Source: Arctopsyche grandis (taxonomy: Eukaryota > Arthropoda > Insecta > Trichoptera > Hydropsychidae). Taken from it: a stretch of 64,000 nt of DNA. The notes beneath the pieces were generated by a model. The model did no database searches. It saw nothing but the letters and a program-made list of their open reading frames with translations, and was not told where the DNA came from. The stretch is from assembly GCF_051622035.1 (NCBI RefSeq), contig NC_135357.1, forward strand, positions 16,793,001-16,857,000, given 5' to 3'. Made by a program: the position numbers and the translations under genes. Shown here one piece after another: positions 14,601 through 39,989 of this stretch; position 1 is the first letter of the stretch, and every line of letters starts with the position of its first letter.

Positions 14601-16467
14601 ATTGTTTTGATTCAAAAATATTTATATAAATGAAAGAAAATTGTTTGATTCACATCGTCGTTAGTGTCACATAAATTCTCGGCGTTATATTTTCGTTCAA
14701 ATAACAGAAAGATTCGACCCTGTGCTTTCTACAGAATGTGTAGCGCGTGTCCAGTAGGGCATGTGCAAATTATGACCAGCCGTATTGTGGCAAAAGTATT
14801 ATTATTTATGACCGAAATCCTTCCGTTTGTTGAAACAGCCGTTTCTTTGACGTCTTTAGAGACTTTCTATTCTATTCACATAGTAAATATGTATGTATGT
14901 TTGTAAAGCAAAATTTATATCGATGCAATTTTTTTATATTAAATTTAATTATAGAAAAATCAACAAAATAAAACTTACACACATAATAATTATTAAAAAA
15001 TTACTTCAAGCCAATTTGATTATATCGCTCTTATATAAATATTGTAATTATTGCAACGGATTGATTGAATAAATGCATCGATTGCATGAATAAGGAAACC
15101 GAATGCTTATACACCGAATATAAATGTATTCAACATGATGCATTTATAGTACGTCCAAATATCACCATAGTCATCATCCAACGCTGCCGATTTGACTGAT
15201 CTGCCAAACAAACAGTCATCCCGATCCTCTCTCGCCTCCCCGTCTGCATTTCCTATACACCAGGTGAAACAGAGTCACATTTATCGTACACCCACCGTTC
15301 GGAGAGTAACCTGCCAATGCGGCTACATTATGCATACCAGGCTACTCCAATTTTACAGTAAAATACAAAATAGCTTGCGTAACCAGAATATGCTAAAAAA
15401 ACAATTATAGATACCCATAAATTTGATCGCGCAAGTGTTTTGTTCGCTTCTATAACACATGCATGAAGGCAGAGTGCATTCGAAAATATTTTGACGCGAA
15501 ATGGAAGGACGATTCACCCCAAAATATAGACCAAATTATGTATATGAAGGCACAATTTCGATAATCCTATTTCAATGGATTGCATATTTCGTGTCCAGGA
15601 TGATTATGCACACAAATGTATGAGTGTTTGAAATGAGCATAGTATTGAATTTCGTTTGAAATAATGTTCACTTTTTAGCATTATTCATGCATCGCCGTAC
15701 AGACGCTATGTATTCATATATTACGAATAAATTCATGTGGACGAGAGACGTTAGGCAACGACTTTTGTGTCGGTCGTGCCTATAGGACTCATACGCGCGC
15801 AAATTATTATTGAATCATTTGCTTAACAAAGTTTCCAGGATATTTTACATTTCGGTTACGTGATCACGATAAGGCGAAAATTTACGTAAGGGGAAATTGT
15901 TTACGGTGTAACGTTTCGTCACATGTACTTATGTATGTGTATGTAGATATGTATGTATATATTTATTTACGCCGATGATGAGAGTGATCGCGTACGGAAT
16001 TTTGATCAAATTTCGACCTTGTTCTCTCTATAAATACCAATGTATAATACCAATATCATTTTTATGAATTGCGCGATTTCAAAATCAGACAAACTATTAT
16101 TTTTATATCTACATACGCCTAATATCTAGATCATTTATCATCACCTCAAAAATGTATCTATGTATATGTATTTGTATACATATGTATATGTAGGTACTAA
16201 ATCAGGTAACATTTATGTCATACAGATCAGTTTATACGGAACGTTCACTAATGATTCTTGTTTCAATTAATTCGTATGGAACTGTTCGTGCTATTTTATT
16301 AAAAAATTAATATTTATAACTATTATATCTGAATAACAATTTATTTATTTCGTACAATATTGATTTTTCTTAAAATATTTGATACAACTCTCGGACTATA
16401 TCATTTATGTATTTTAAATTTATTTTATTAAAATAATATGAATTTAGTACGTATTTTTAATGTTCAA

Positions 16468-17003
16468 TTAAATTTTTATTTATTTATTTTATTTTATATA
16501 CATATATACAAATATACCAGGAAGGCTTAAACAGGTAAACCCCAAATGCGCCTTCCTGGTCCACATAATTATTACATATGTAGATACATGTAAATCTAAA
16601 CAATATCTGACATCTATGGTCAGATATTACAAACATCGTATGAATACGATAAATAACGATGAATAACTTTTCATGTAACAATACGAATTTTTATTCGATA
16701 AACAACCACAGAGACATCTACATATGGTGATCAATATGGTGAAACCTAAGATATAACAAAAACGTAAAGGAGGTATGTAATAACTAAAGGTTTGCAACAG
16801 ATAATTGGGATGGGAAGGAAGGAAACGCCAATTTTTACAGGAACCGTTTCAATGAAAATCAGAAAAATTGGCAAATTCTGATAAGAAACGATCGACCTCG
16901 ACAAACCAAGGTCTGGCCAACAACGAGACTTAGTGGGACTCGAACCCGTAACATCAAGTACGAAATAAATCAACACTCACCACTAGACCACGCTGCTGTT
17001 TTT
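16468..17003 (-). mobile_element. tRNA-derived SINE, full-length candidate
   Basis: Read on the minus strand, an A box TGGTCTAGTGG (16980-16990) and a B box GGGTTCGAGTCC (16936-16947) have tRNA-like spacing. About 370 bp downstream comes a distinctive module, CCAGGAAGGCGCATTTGGGG then GCCTTCCTGG (about 16515-16562), and a (TAAA)n-like tail. The same 3' module recurs on the plus strand at about 44308-44366 and 26573-26624. Head, body and A-rich tail fit a SINE. Whether head and tail belong to one element is inferred from order and orientation. Confidence 0.5.
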
Positions 17004-18255
17004 TTTTTTTTTTATACAAAATAAAATTTTATATAAAACTAGTACGTATTTATCAAAAAATAAAACTTCTCGATATTTTGCTTTTTATTTTGGCTTTAAA
17101 TACTTTAAAAATTTTAATGGCAACAGTTTAAATGGTCAGCTTTTTTCAATGGGTACTAACTTTTACAAAACTTTTGTGTTAATATTGTACCAGATATAAG
17201 ATAAAAATGAACGGTCAGTAAACTTGTATTTACTGACCAAACCAAATGAAATAACTGACCAAATGCAATTACTGATGTGTCAAAGATACATAATTTAATA
17301 TAAACTTTTATCAAAAGTCATCTATGGAAATATTTATGTAAATAGATACTATTTATTTAGAAGATAACTAGTTGATAATTAATTTTTGAAATCTTTGATA
17401 CAATTTTACGCCAGAAATGTACTCCACATACAAATATTTACAAAGAAATTTGGTTTTCTCAAAAAAGATAAATGCAGCGTTAAAAATAGTAAAACTATTT
17501 TGAATTATTGTATCATTCTCAAAATCGAATCTCAGAAATTGTAGCGCAATGTGCTCACATTGACCGCATCGATCTCTCCGTTCCGTTTGTTGTTGTTTAC
17601 GCAACGAATAGATTTATTAAATGGTTGAAAACCTCTGGCTTGTGTCACTGACTGCAACTCGACAACCCCGTAACGTTCGAAATTCGAACACACCATAAAT
17701 AAATATGAGCCAAAGCGGCGTAGTAGTGAACATGATCATACGCAGCAGCTTTCATTTGTAACGAATTCAACGCGAACAAAAAAAATCGCTCTCTTTATTT
17801 TGTTTTGTATTCTATATCTATGTAATTATTTATCGCGACGTGATATTATTTAAATCGAAATCCCGGATTTCGGAAGCGTCGCTCGTGTTCGTGTTCATCA
17901 TGTTCGCTGTATAAGCGTTCGCAGTGTGGCATTATAAATCAGCGAGATTGATCACTATACAAATCAACGAGTGTATGTTTGTTTGCATAACGGCACACGC
18001 ATTTACCATATTTGCTTGTCATTGTTTCGCTGGCGATATATCAATGACGGGATCTGGTCGATTTCAATTGGTTTATGTTCTGTAAATTTTTAACATAAAA
18101 AAATAACACTAACCCTTTCACACTACCGTTGAAAAACATGAACTGCTTAAAATATCTACATATATGTACATCACAATATTTAATCAATATTGCTAACATA
18201 ATCTTAAACTGCGTATTCAATCAGTATAAAAATGTTTCATTATTACGAAAAAAAA

Positions 18256-18289
18256 CAATTAATTTACTTAAAAATAAGTAAATTAATTG
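18256..18289. repeat. Perfect 15-bp palindrome with 4-base loop
   Basis: CAATTAATTTACTTA (18256-18270), loop AAAA, then its exact reverse complement (18275-18289). The TAATT cores resemble homeodomain-binding half sites, but AT-rich sequence can produce such dyads. A related partial copy (ACAATTAATACTTAAAAATAAG) follows at once, so a short local duplication is likely. Confidence 0.7.
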
Positions 18290-20884
18290 TTAAACAATTA
18301 ATACTTAAAAATAAGATCAGATATTTTTAATAGCGTATAGTATAAGATAAATACACCTATTTTAAAATGAAGATACATATATATTTAAATATGTATTTTT
18401 TTAAATGTGAATGAATAGAAGTGGCTCATTAGATTTTAAATATGTACATCATATTTATAATATATTTATACGGATCGATAAGTGTTCGTTGGGTCAGTTG
18501 GGATATGTGATGTTGTACGGGTTCCCCCGCTCTTCAACCCTTTCACGGCCGATGCCGCTATCTGATGACGACTGTAAAATAATTACATTTATGCCTTCGG
18601 GCCAGCGATCGCCAACATTGATATTATTTGGTTGGGAGAGTGGTGCACGCTGAGAGTATCACCTTACGCCCGACATATGGTTTCTAGCCAATAAATTAAA
18701 TAACGCTAGGGCGACAAACACACATAACATACGATATGGAACATTTGAGAAGCGTATTAGTGTTCTAAAAATAATAAAATCACATGAAATTATCGTTGCT
18801 GATGATTTAAAAAACGGCCGTTTTACAATTGAATTTGAAGACCAATACCAGGACATCTCATTGTTCTGTCTATGTTAGGATTTGTTATATAAACAGGGGA
18901 TTTCTGAGAATATCCAAACTGTATGAAATAAATAAGGGGCGCGTGTGCGTTTCTGTTTTTATATCCCCAAAAGTGTTGGAAACGTGTTCAACCATCGTAA
19001 AATTATAATTTTGACCAAAAACACGTACCCCTGCTCGTCTTATATGTAGTTTATTCAGGCAAGAGTCTATTTATATTTCAAGTGAAAATCAAGCAGGAAA
19101 AATCCAAATATGCCCTCAAAGATCATACGAATCCCTACAATGAATTAATAATATATGTGTAAGTTTGCGTGGATGGAAAAGCCGGAAAATGCACGCGTAT
19201 GAAAATATACCGACTAATGGGATTACAAACGTATGAAGTAGTATGAAAATGTGCTGCATCAAATCAAACTATTAAGCCGATTACTACTAAGTCTATCAAA
19301 TGTGCGTATGCGTAAACGTAGGTAGGTACATTTAATCATTTAAAATGCATATATAACTTTAATTGCGAATCACATTTAATTTGCGATTTGTTATTAAAAT
19401 GGAGTTTGCGCGTAATCGAATATCGGTCGTAAAGAGCGCACGGCAAGATGGCTAGTAAATCATCCGCGTAAATTTAGATAGACATTTTAGCCCAAAAAAA
19501 CTGTTTTGGTTATCGGTATTTATTTTTGCGACCCCCGAAAGCGGTCATAAAGTCTGAAATATTATTTCAGTGTGCGCTGACGTCTATTTCGAAACGAGCG
19601 AAGGGTTTCTCGCGAACCCCTTTTTTAGCACCCTTGTGCGTAAATCAGCCGCCGATACCTTAATTTTTTATTAGACGAGGGAATGTGTATCCTACACCAT
19701 CAAAAATAAATGCGAATTAAATTTCATTGCGAAAATAACGGCGTCGGAAATGTAAACAAACCGGGAAAAAGTACACAGTAGGCGGGAGAAAATCGATAGA
19801 GTTTCCACGGCACTGTCAAATTTTCAACAACTGACAATAAGCAGCGAGTTTCGACAATACTTAATTAAACTTCATCCTCGTCATTAATTCATCGCAAAAT
19901 ATATGTACATACATATATATAGAAGTTGCCTAATTTTTCAATTTATTATATAATAAAAATATATGTTGTTGCTCAATCAAGTTTTTATACTTTTCGAAAA
20001 TATTTTACAATATCAGTAAGATGGTTAAATTTAATTGACGTTTCTACATTTTAAAAATAAGAACCACCTGTCAATCGATATTAGCACGTTAAGTACATAT
20101 GTATGTATGTATGCACATAAATTGACTTTTAATTTACAAAAACATATTTTATATAAATACATATATTAAATAAACTTTACTATGAGCATAAATGTTACAC
20201 AATGCCAGCAATACAGACATGTATTATTACTTTAAATTTTAATCTTATCATTCATTACATAGAAAATTATTCATTCACAATACATAAACATTATAATAAA
20301 CAATCATATTATAGTTACAGCAATCAATCGTTATTAATTAATTTTTTTTAAATACCAAATTTTGTAAGTTTTGACCGATATGTAAAAAAAAATATTTATT
20401 CTTTTATAAATGAAGTATGAGTTCATTAGCTTAATTAGCTTATTTTTTATAAAATTTATAAAAAAATTAAAACTTTCGATTTGGGTGAATTAGGTATATT
20501 TATTATATAATATTAATATAAAAACCTCTCCCTCAGTTGTTAGCATCGTATAAAAACCATTGAACTATGCTGTCGGTTATTATTATTCGTTACATATTCA
20601 TATCAAGTCTAATCAAGATGCATTTCAACCAAATAATATACATATAATGAAATCTTATCATCAGTTCATACATTGATGGATGAGTTTTTAATTTGAAGTC
20701 CACGAATGCTTAGCTTCATACATACTTACACGAGTATGAACATTTCCAAAGCGCTCTTTTGATTTGTTTGACATGTCAGCAGACACTATACGGATCTCTC
20801 AACCGGACTTTTCTCAAAACCGGATGGCACATAGCTCGGCAGCATAGTTGGCGGGTGCGATAAGTCGCAAGTATGTGACAATCC

Positions 20885-21242
20885 TCGCGGCATCAGTCTC
20901 CCTCCCCCTCCCCCACACCGACTATTAGAAGTTATTATAAGAGGTCTCGCCCGAGGAGTCCCTCCCCCTTTTCACCCACAACTTCCACCCCTTCTCTCCC
21001 CATCTCCGTGATTTACTGAAGCGGAACTCGGCAACCGCCACCGGGACGGGTGGCGCTCGGGGTTCCTCATACCCGACTCCCCCTTGGAGGTCCCAGTGGT
21101 ACGCCGCCGACGCGACCCACCGCGATTCGCACACATGTCTGCGAAAATCTCGACAAACCAGCGGCCAAAGGGTTAACCCGGCGCCCTCGAGACAACAACG
21201 ACGAAAAAGCGTCGTACGCACGCCAACGCTCTGCACGGCTCA
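20885..21242. promoter_or_regulatory. GC-rich, CpG-rich island in AT-rich flank
   Basis: About 350 bp of C-rich then CpG-rich sequence interrupts AT-rich DNA. It carries polypyrimidine runs near 20897-20915 and 20960-21000 and many CG dinucleotides to 21240. Open frames on both strands here (about 100 codons on the minus strand) show no family features and follow from high GC. It could be a promoter of a noncoding RNA, an alternative distal spalt promoter or a conserved enhancer. Confidence 0.35.
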
Positions 21243-21492
21243 ATATAAGTATGATATTTGTGTTCATTTGAATTGACTTAAATGGAATAATAATATTCTG
21301 TCTTAAATCTTAATTAAAGGCAATATTATTCTCACTGATGTATGTATAACACTTTTCGTGTATACTTTAAAAATATGATAAACAATACTTGTGAATTGTG
21401 TTTATTATCAAAATTTATCTGATTTCATTGTTGAAACGGTTTCTCATAAAATTGGCTACCTACCTTATATTAGTCACCATATAATTTTGTGT

Positions 21493-21884
21493 TTTGCCAG
21501 TGATGACGTATGGATGTGAAACTTGAAATTGAACGCCGAAATGCTACACAAAGAAGCATGGAACGCTGTATCTTCGACATAATAAGGAGATACAAGAAAC
21601 GGAATATGTGGGTGAAGGTATGACAGGTTATTGGATATAGTGAACAGTTTGAAATGTCAATTGGCCAGTCACGTAGCTAGAAGAATGGACAAAAGAAGTA
21701 CTGGAATGGTACCCGATAGAAAGTAAAAGATTGAAAGAAGGCCGCAAGGACGATGGGTGGATGAAATTATAAAAATGTGTGGGGTGATATGGATAAGAGT
21801 TGTGCAAAAAAGAAACGAATAGAGGGGTGTTGGAAAGGCCTTCATTCAATTGTGGATGGTGTAAATGATGATGATGATGATGAT
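21493..21884 (+). pseudogene. RTE-type LINE reverse-transcriptase tail, decayed
   Basis: The plus strand, read with frameshifts and stops, gives PVMTYGCET (from about 21496), then pieces resembling the C-terminal RT segment of insect RTE/jockey-like elements: an AQRSMER-like segment near 21550, VLEWYP near 21693, and GR..GWMKL near 21742-21768. It ends in a (GAT)n tract at 21867-21883, the kind of simple-repeat 3' tail RTE elements carry. Only the last roughly 130 codons remain. This is a dead 5'-truncated insertion. Confidence 0.6.
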
Positions 21885-22354
21885 ATATACCTATATATTA
21901 AATGAGTCTAATACATGTATAAGTTTGGCCATAGGTGTCGATTTAGGCAACTTTTTATGGCACCTATTATCCATCTCAATACAATCTCAATTTATAATTT
22001 GTACCTTTTGAAAATGTAAAATAAAATCCATATTTTTATGTTGGTAATATATATTTTAGTTTTAAGTTTCTACTACTTATGTATACGTTCACTATTTTTA
22101 TTATTAGATTTAATGTCATTTAAAGGTATTTTCCGTCGTAAAGATTAGGATGTAAATGAGTCGGATAATATAAAAAGTAAAATTGATAGCGTACATATTA
22201 CATAAGTAGAGCAATATCGCAGTGTCGCATGCAAAGGTGTATGCTAGAGGTAGGCTATATTCCCATATACTTAAAATGGGCTCGTATTCTACACAGTAGC
22301 AGTAAGGAAGTATGCAGGGCCCGCTTTAATATTACAAGACAATGATTTAGGGAA

Positions 22355-22575
22355 GCGCCCCGAGGCGAAATTATTGCGACTCAGTTTTGCACGGCACTGT
22401 GCACCGCGCTGCACTGGAATTTGCATAACAGTATGGCGGGCGCGACTGATTTGTGAAACCGCATACGCGCGCCTGAATTACAAGCGCCGCACTGGAGGCC
22501 CGTTTTTACGAGCGCGCCCGCGCCGATAGGGTTAAAATTTAATACAGCGACCCGCGTGCAACCCCCAGCCGTAAA
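22355..22575. promoter_or_regulatory. Second GC-rich island with octamer-like site
   Basis: About 220 bp rich in CG dinucleotides (GCGCGCC and GCGCGCCCGCGCC type runs) lie within AT-rich sequence. It includes an ATTTGCAT octamer-like site at about 22420, the consensus for POU proteins. There is no coding signal and no repeat structure. It is a plausible regulatory element of spalt; the assignment is inference from composition only. Confidence 0.3.
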
Positions 22576-23865
22576 TATAACTCAAAAAAGTACGGGAAAA
22601 TCGGCGGAAAACTGAATAAAACGCGACCGTATACAAGTACATGTTTTTACAGATGGAAAATTTCATTGGAAATGCGGTTGGAAATAATAATTTTATGTAT
22701 AAGTATGTACATTTATTATTGAATGAAGCTTTTTGGATTTGATACGTCTAACCATAAGAATGAATGCAAGTAAGAAAAAATCATTTTTCTATAAGACCTA
22801 AACGTTCTGTGCCAAAATGAGTACCCATTACCGCTCATTCGATAAATTCAATGCCGCTTTTTCTTTTATGTCTCTGTTTTGACAGTGACAAAGTTTATAT
22901 TTATTGCTAACAATGTATGGCTATTACCCATATTACTTATTTAATGCGGATAACGCGTGCCGGTGTCCCCCCCTTCCACCGATTTGAAACGGTTTTGGTA
23001 AAAATAGAGAAATTTGTGCTCGTGTAATACTAAACCTTAAATACACAACGATAAATATGTCAAATATGCTGCTGAGAAGACGCGCCGCTTCCCACATCTC
23101 GTACAATGTTTGCTATTTTGGCTTATTATTCTTTTTAAGGAGGGGAGAGAAAACACAAATAAAAATAATACTAGTAAAAAAAGAGAGCGTATACGACAGC
23201 GTTTTATTCACATGGCGAAGAAAAAACAATGAACCGTTGATTGCGTCGAGAAAAGATTTTATCTGAATGGCGACTTTTAACAGATGAGCTATTGTAAAAA
23301 TTGTGCGAGCACTTGTGCATTGTGATTTAAATTAATATAAAAAATAATGGTTGCCACTTACGTTTATTGAAATTAAGAAGAGCTGCGGAGGATTAAAGCG
23401 GACGCACACAAATTCGCGATGTTTTTAAATATATGACGACAAGTGTGGAGAGTTTTATGCGAAAATAATTCCATCTCTGGGAAATGTACATTTTTTACGA
23501 CAACTTAAATCGTTTTGTGAGAAACCTTAAACTCGCGAATGTAAAAATAAAATCAATCCAAAAATGGAACATGTGTGAAACCGACTTTATCGAACGTATT
23601 GCAGATAATACGACTTGACGCTAATTAATTTTTTTTTCGTATGTACGATTATCTCACTTTAACGATGTCTTTGAAATATTCGATGTGACGTTTTATCAGT
23701 CGTTCTTAATTATTTAAACTTGTTATATAGGTATGTGTGGAAATATTTTTGTGTCCGTTTTAAGTGTGCGCGCTTTATATTATCCAGTCTAAAAATGCAA
23801 CATTTCTAAGGAAAGTGATGGATGCATAGATACGTTTGATGGTTATTGTTCGTTCGGTATAGGGG

Positions 23866-23935
23866 AGACGGCTCATCTCCTTGGCATGTTTTTGGTTGTT
23901 GGTTCAACTCCCCGCGGCGGCTGCTTCAGGAATTT
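23866..23935 (+). repeat. tRNA-like SINE head
   Basis: A B box GGTTCAACTCC (23901-23911) is preceded at tRNA-like distance by an A-box-like segment, GACGGCTCATCTCCTTGG (about 23867-23884). Flanking sequence does not close an acceptor stem. This looks like a SINE head or tRNA relic rather than an active tRNA. Confidence 0.3.
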
Positions 23936-25766
23936 TAAAATTGCATGTCAGAATTGTTTACCGGAACAACGGTAAAATGGATGCACCGAGTGCATCTATT
24001 TACGTCCGCAAGGGATATACACGTATTTTTATACGAAAGCTGCAACAAAAACCAAAGTAATAACTCAAAATTTTATTGTGACAAGTTACTGTTTACATTT
24101 TAAAAATAGTTTGAGATATATTTAACACATCGAATGAATAATTGATTCAATTTTATTACCAAGTCGGAAAATTTATAATATGACAAAAAAAAAATTATTT
24201 AATTTATCTAAGTATATTATAATTATGAAAAAATTGTTCGATTGAGTCATATTTCTAGATGTACCGATTTTTCCCTAAGGGTGGCAAGTAATATGACGTA
24301 CTGCCTAAGTCTACACAGTAACGATGCGTTTTAATACTTAATATCGACACATTTGGCAACTATGTTTCGAAATACGATTGATACATATTTAACGATATTT
24401 TTATATGGCCACGTTCTGCAAAAGATCGATTCTACAGAATGACCAGCATAATATGTAACTTGATGAACTTATGTACTTACTTAGGAGCAACTTAACTATC
24501 GAAAATTCAGTGATTAAATATAAACTAAGTCAAATATTCAGAATCAAGGGAGTCACTTTCGACTCTATAGTGCCACAATGGTCCAAACTTATACTTAAAT
24601 AAATAAATACATGAATAACGAAGAAAACTAAAACTAGACAAATTGACAACATTAGTTTTCATAATAATTAGAATAAGGTCTTATTTCGTTTAAATCTTTA
24701 CAGTTAAAATATTGTTAATATTTTCTCAGTAAAATTTATCTTATTATTCATTAAAATACTGCTTTAAAATGAAAATATCTACTAACCTGAAACATCTTCT
24801 TAATAGTCACATATTGATTTTGACCCGCAGCCAAAAAATTCTTCCGACGCCTGGTATAACCATAAATCATAAAAGTCATGTCAAAATATAAAAAAGGTAA
24901 TTTTTAAGTGCCGATACATCGGCTCAGAGTAGACTTTGGCAATTCTATAATAGCCTAATGGATTAAAGGATTTCCCATTATTTAAAATGAATTTTAATTT
25001 TGAACGGTACATTGAAGCGTAAAATAAGGTTACTGACCACTAAACAAACGTCAAGATGTCCAAGATTTTTGTCTCTTTAAACGTGTTTATTATGATTATT
25101 TTTCACCGTCAAACTATAAAAATCGATAGAAATTTCCATCGTTGACCAAACGGCGCTAAATAATAAAGTTTTAAAACGATCGGAAGACTGTAGGAAATTT
25201 GGCTTAATCGTTTGCGAAGTAAAACATAGAAAACACTTGTTAAAGTTAAACTGACTTGAAAATTCTTGAGACTAATTTTCTCTACTTTTTCTATGTCAAG
25301 TTTGTATATATACGAAACATATATATGTACACGTTTTACATAGTGAAATACGTATTTTACGAGATAAACGTTAACTATTAAAAAAAAATAGTAAGAATTG
25401 ATTTTTAAATGTTTTAAAAATCGTCTCTTAATAGCTTAAAAATCTATGAAAGATCCCAATATGTCTCGTGTATTAAATATATCAAAAAAAAGTTTATATG
25501 TACAATATACGGGTGCACCTCACGGGATCGAATTAGAAATGCACAAAAAACCAAATATCGGAAGGCAAAGATCGAAAATCGAAAGGTCTTAAGTCGAAAG
25601 ATCAAAAAAAAAGGGTGCATGGTAAACAGTCACTTAATTTGCGCGAGCAGGATATAATATTTAAAAAACCCGTTGATAAAAAACTAAAAATACCTACATA
25701 TAATTTTTGTCAAAAAATATAGATACAAATCTTGAAAATTCAATGAACTCGTAAATTTCTATTAAC

Positions 25767-26055
25767 GATTTTCGAGATTATGTCGACGATAGTGATTTAT
25801 CAATAAATCGAATTCCAAAAAGTATCCAAGTAGGTAAGAAAATAGCTAACTTTTGCTGTGAGCTCTGCAGAAGCTAAAAGGGTATTTAGTTTAATGAATA
25901 ATATTCCTAATGATCAAAGAAATTGTTTAAATATAGATAACATATCCCACTTAATGACTATTAAACTTCTTGGAAAGCCACTTTCTGAATTCGACGCAAA
26001 GCCTGACGCAAAGTTGAATCGTGGTTACGTCAGGGGCATCACACTGCTGATGTGA
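25767..26055 (+). pseudogene. hAT transposase C-terminal (dimerisation) remnant
   Basis: From 25846 the frame reads VSSAEAKRVFSLMNNIPNDQ, then DNISHLMTIKLLGKPLSEFD, the typical hAT C-terminal dimerisation signature (SSAE-R-FS-MN, N-L----I--LM-IK--G-PL). Upstream, in another frame, 25770-25830 gives FRDYVDD and RIPKSIQ, like the segment that precedes this domain in hAT-derived proteins. The rest of the transposase is missing and the frame stops at 26055. It is a decayed copy of an autonomous hAT element, possibly related to the source of the small hAT-like elements in spalt introns. Confidence 0.65.
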
Positions 26056-26196
26056 TACTTGATGATACTATTGTAATAAAATAAGAAAAACCCACTGTAT
26101 GTGTATTAAAATTAGCGACGTAAAAAAATCAAATTACAATATTGAATTAAATTTAACGACTAGTGGATTTATGTATATATATATTCATATATATAT

Positions 26197-26198
<2 letters not shown>

Positions 26199-26281
<83 letters not shown>
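26199..26281. repeat. (TA)n microsatellite
   Basis: An almost pure TA dinucleotide tract of about 80 bp, preceded by interrupted TATATATTCATATATA sequence. Both strands give YIYI frames with no meaning. Confidence 0.95.
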
Positions 26282-26282
<1 letters not shown>

Positions 26283-26572
26283 GCTTTTTATTATTACGAA
26301 ACTATTTTCACAATCATTCTTTTTCAATCTTTTATCTATTTTAATAGCTACTGATCTACTGATCATTTTCTATTTTACAATTTTAATTTAATTTTGTTAG
26401 TAATCATAGTATTCTATTGGTCTAAAGTTACTGTACAGCACAATAGGAAAAAAAACCTATTTACAAGACAACAAACAAACAAGTACCAAAATTGAAATGT
26501 ATTGAAAACGTATTTTCTCTTCATTATTTTATACTAGTATAATAAAAAAAAATGCTGCAATGTTTGTGATTG

Positions 26573-26624
26573 ACCAAGAAGGTGCCTTCCTGGTATATAT
26601 GTAAAAAATAAATAAATAAATAAA
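26573..26624 (+). repeat. Short copy of the GCCTTCCTGG repeat with TAAA tail
   Basis: AAGGTGCCTTCCTGGTATAT is followed by (AAAT)n. This is the same 3' module found at about 16515-16562 (minus) and 44308-44366 (plus), here truncated at its 5' side. Confidence 0.55.
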
Positions 26625-26924
26625 TTAGATTTGACAGTCATCTTTCGGGAGTGCACATATTCGACGTTGTTGTTAAACCTCAGTAAATAAAAATGCACAC
26701 ATTACCGAAAAAATCTTCAACACACACACACTCAAATGAAACGCAGGCGGACGAAATAGCACAGTTGTGAAACATGAACGGAAACTGGGGATGTTCTAAG
26801 CGCGCACGTAAATATTGTATTTGTCCGTATATATACGTAGGTATAATATAATATGTAGAATATGTGTGTGCGCGCGTAATTACCGGTGTGTTGTCGCTGT
26901 CGCTGCACAATTTGATTGGTTATG

Positions 26925-27154
26925 AAATGTGGAATTATGCTCCGCCCTCGGCAGTGGAAAGAGAGGGGGTCCCCTCCGCCTCTTCATCCCTCCTCCGTGT
27001 CATCCCCTCCCTCCCCCCCCCTTCCCGCCCCCTCCCTCCCTCCGCACCCGCCGCTCCGCCACCGACCGGCAGTCGCGAGTTGGTCGTCCAGCGCGCGCCA
27101 CGTGTGCTCTCATCTCGACATGAGCCACGCCACATTCTCCCAAACTCTGCAAAC
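26925..27154 (+). promoter_or_regulatory. Proposed spalt promoter / 5' leader, strongly polypyrimidine
   Basis: An abrupt GC-rich block precedes the first proposed spalt start. Positions 26965-27050 are almost uninterrupted C/T (long CCCTCC runs), followed by CpG-rich sequence to 27120. Such islands in AT-rich insect DNA commonly mark transcription starts. The pyrimidine strand is the sense strand, so the leader RNA would be unstructured and C-rich. No clear TATA box fixes the start site. Confidence 0.45.

Positions 27155-27158
<4 letters not shown>
27120..27158 (+). CDS. Upstream ORF of 12 codons overlapping the proposed spalt start
   Basis: ATG at 27120 opens a short frame (MSHATFSQTLQT) whose TGA at 27156-27158 overlaps the ATG at 27155-27157 as ATGA. 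This arrangement allows termination-reinitiation or competes with the main start. It matters only if the ATG at 27155 is the real spalt start. It is too short to be recognisable as a protein. Confidence 0.35.

Positions 27159-39989
<12,831 letters not shown>

Larger units (their letters stand above)
1..26924. other. Long gene-free flank upstream of spalt
   Basis: No reading frame here shows a recognisable family, splice-compatible exon series or coding-like composition, apart from transposon remnants listed separately. The DNA is AT-rich with many short ACATATGTATGT-type and (TACA)n runs (for example near 2907-2931, 7795-7812, 10380-10412, 12537-12560, 15925-15960, 16155-16195). Within it I see only repeats, two GC-rich islands (about 20.9-21.2 kb and 22.36-22.57 kb) and a motif cluster at 9.1-10.8 kb. 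By inference this is mostly regulatory and repetitive flank of the spalt gene, which has a large cis-regulatory region in flies. A noncoding RNA or a distant 5' exon cannot be excluded. Confidence 0.6.

Noticed and set aside
20925-21236. 103-codon minus-strand frame in the GC-rich island
   Set aside because: High GC removes stops by chance. The product is Arg/Trp/Gly-rich with no domain and both strands are equally open.
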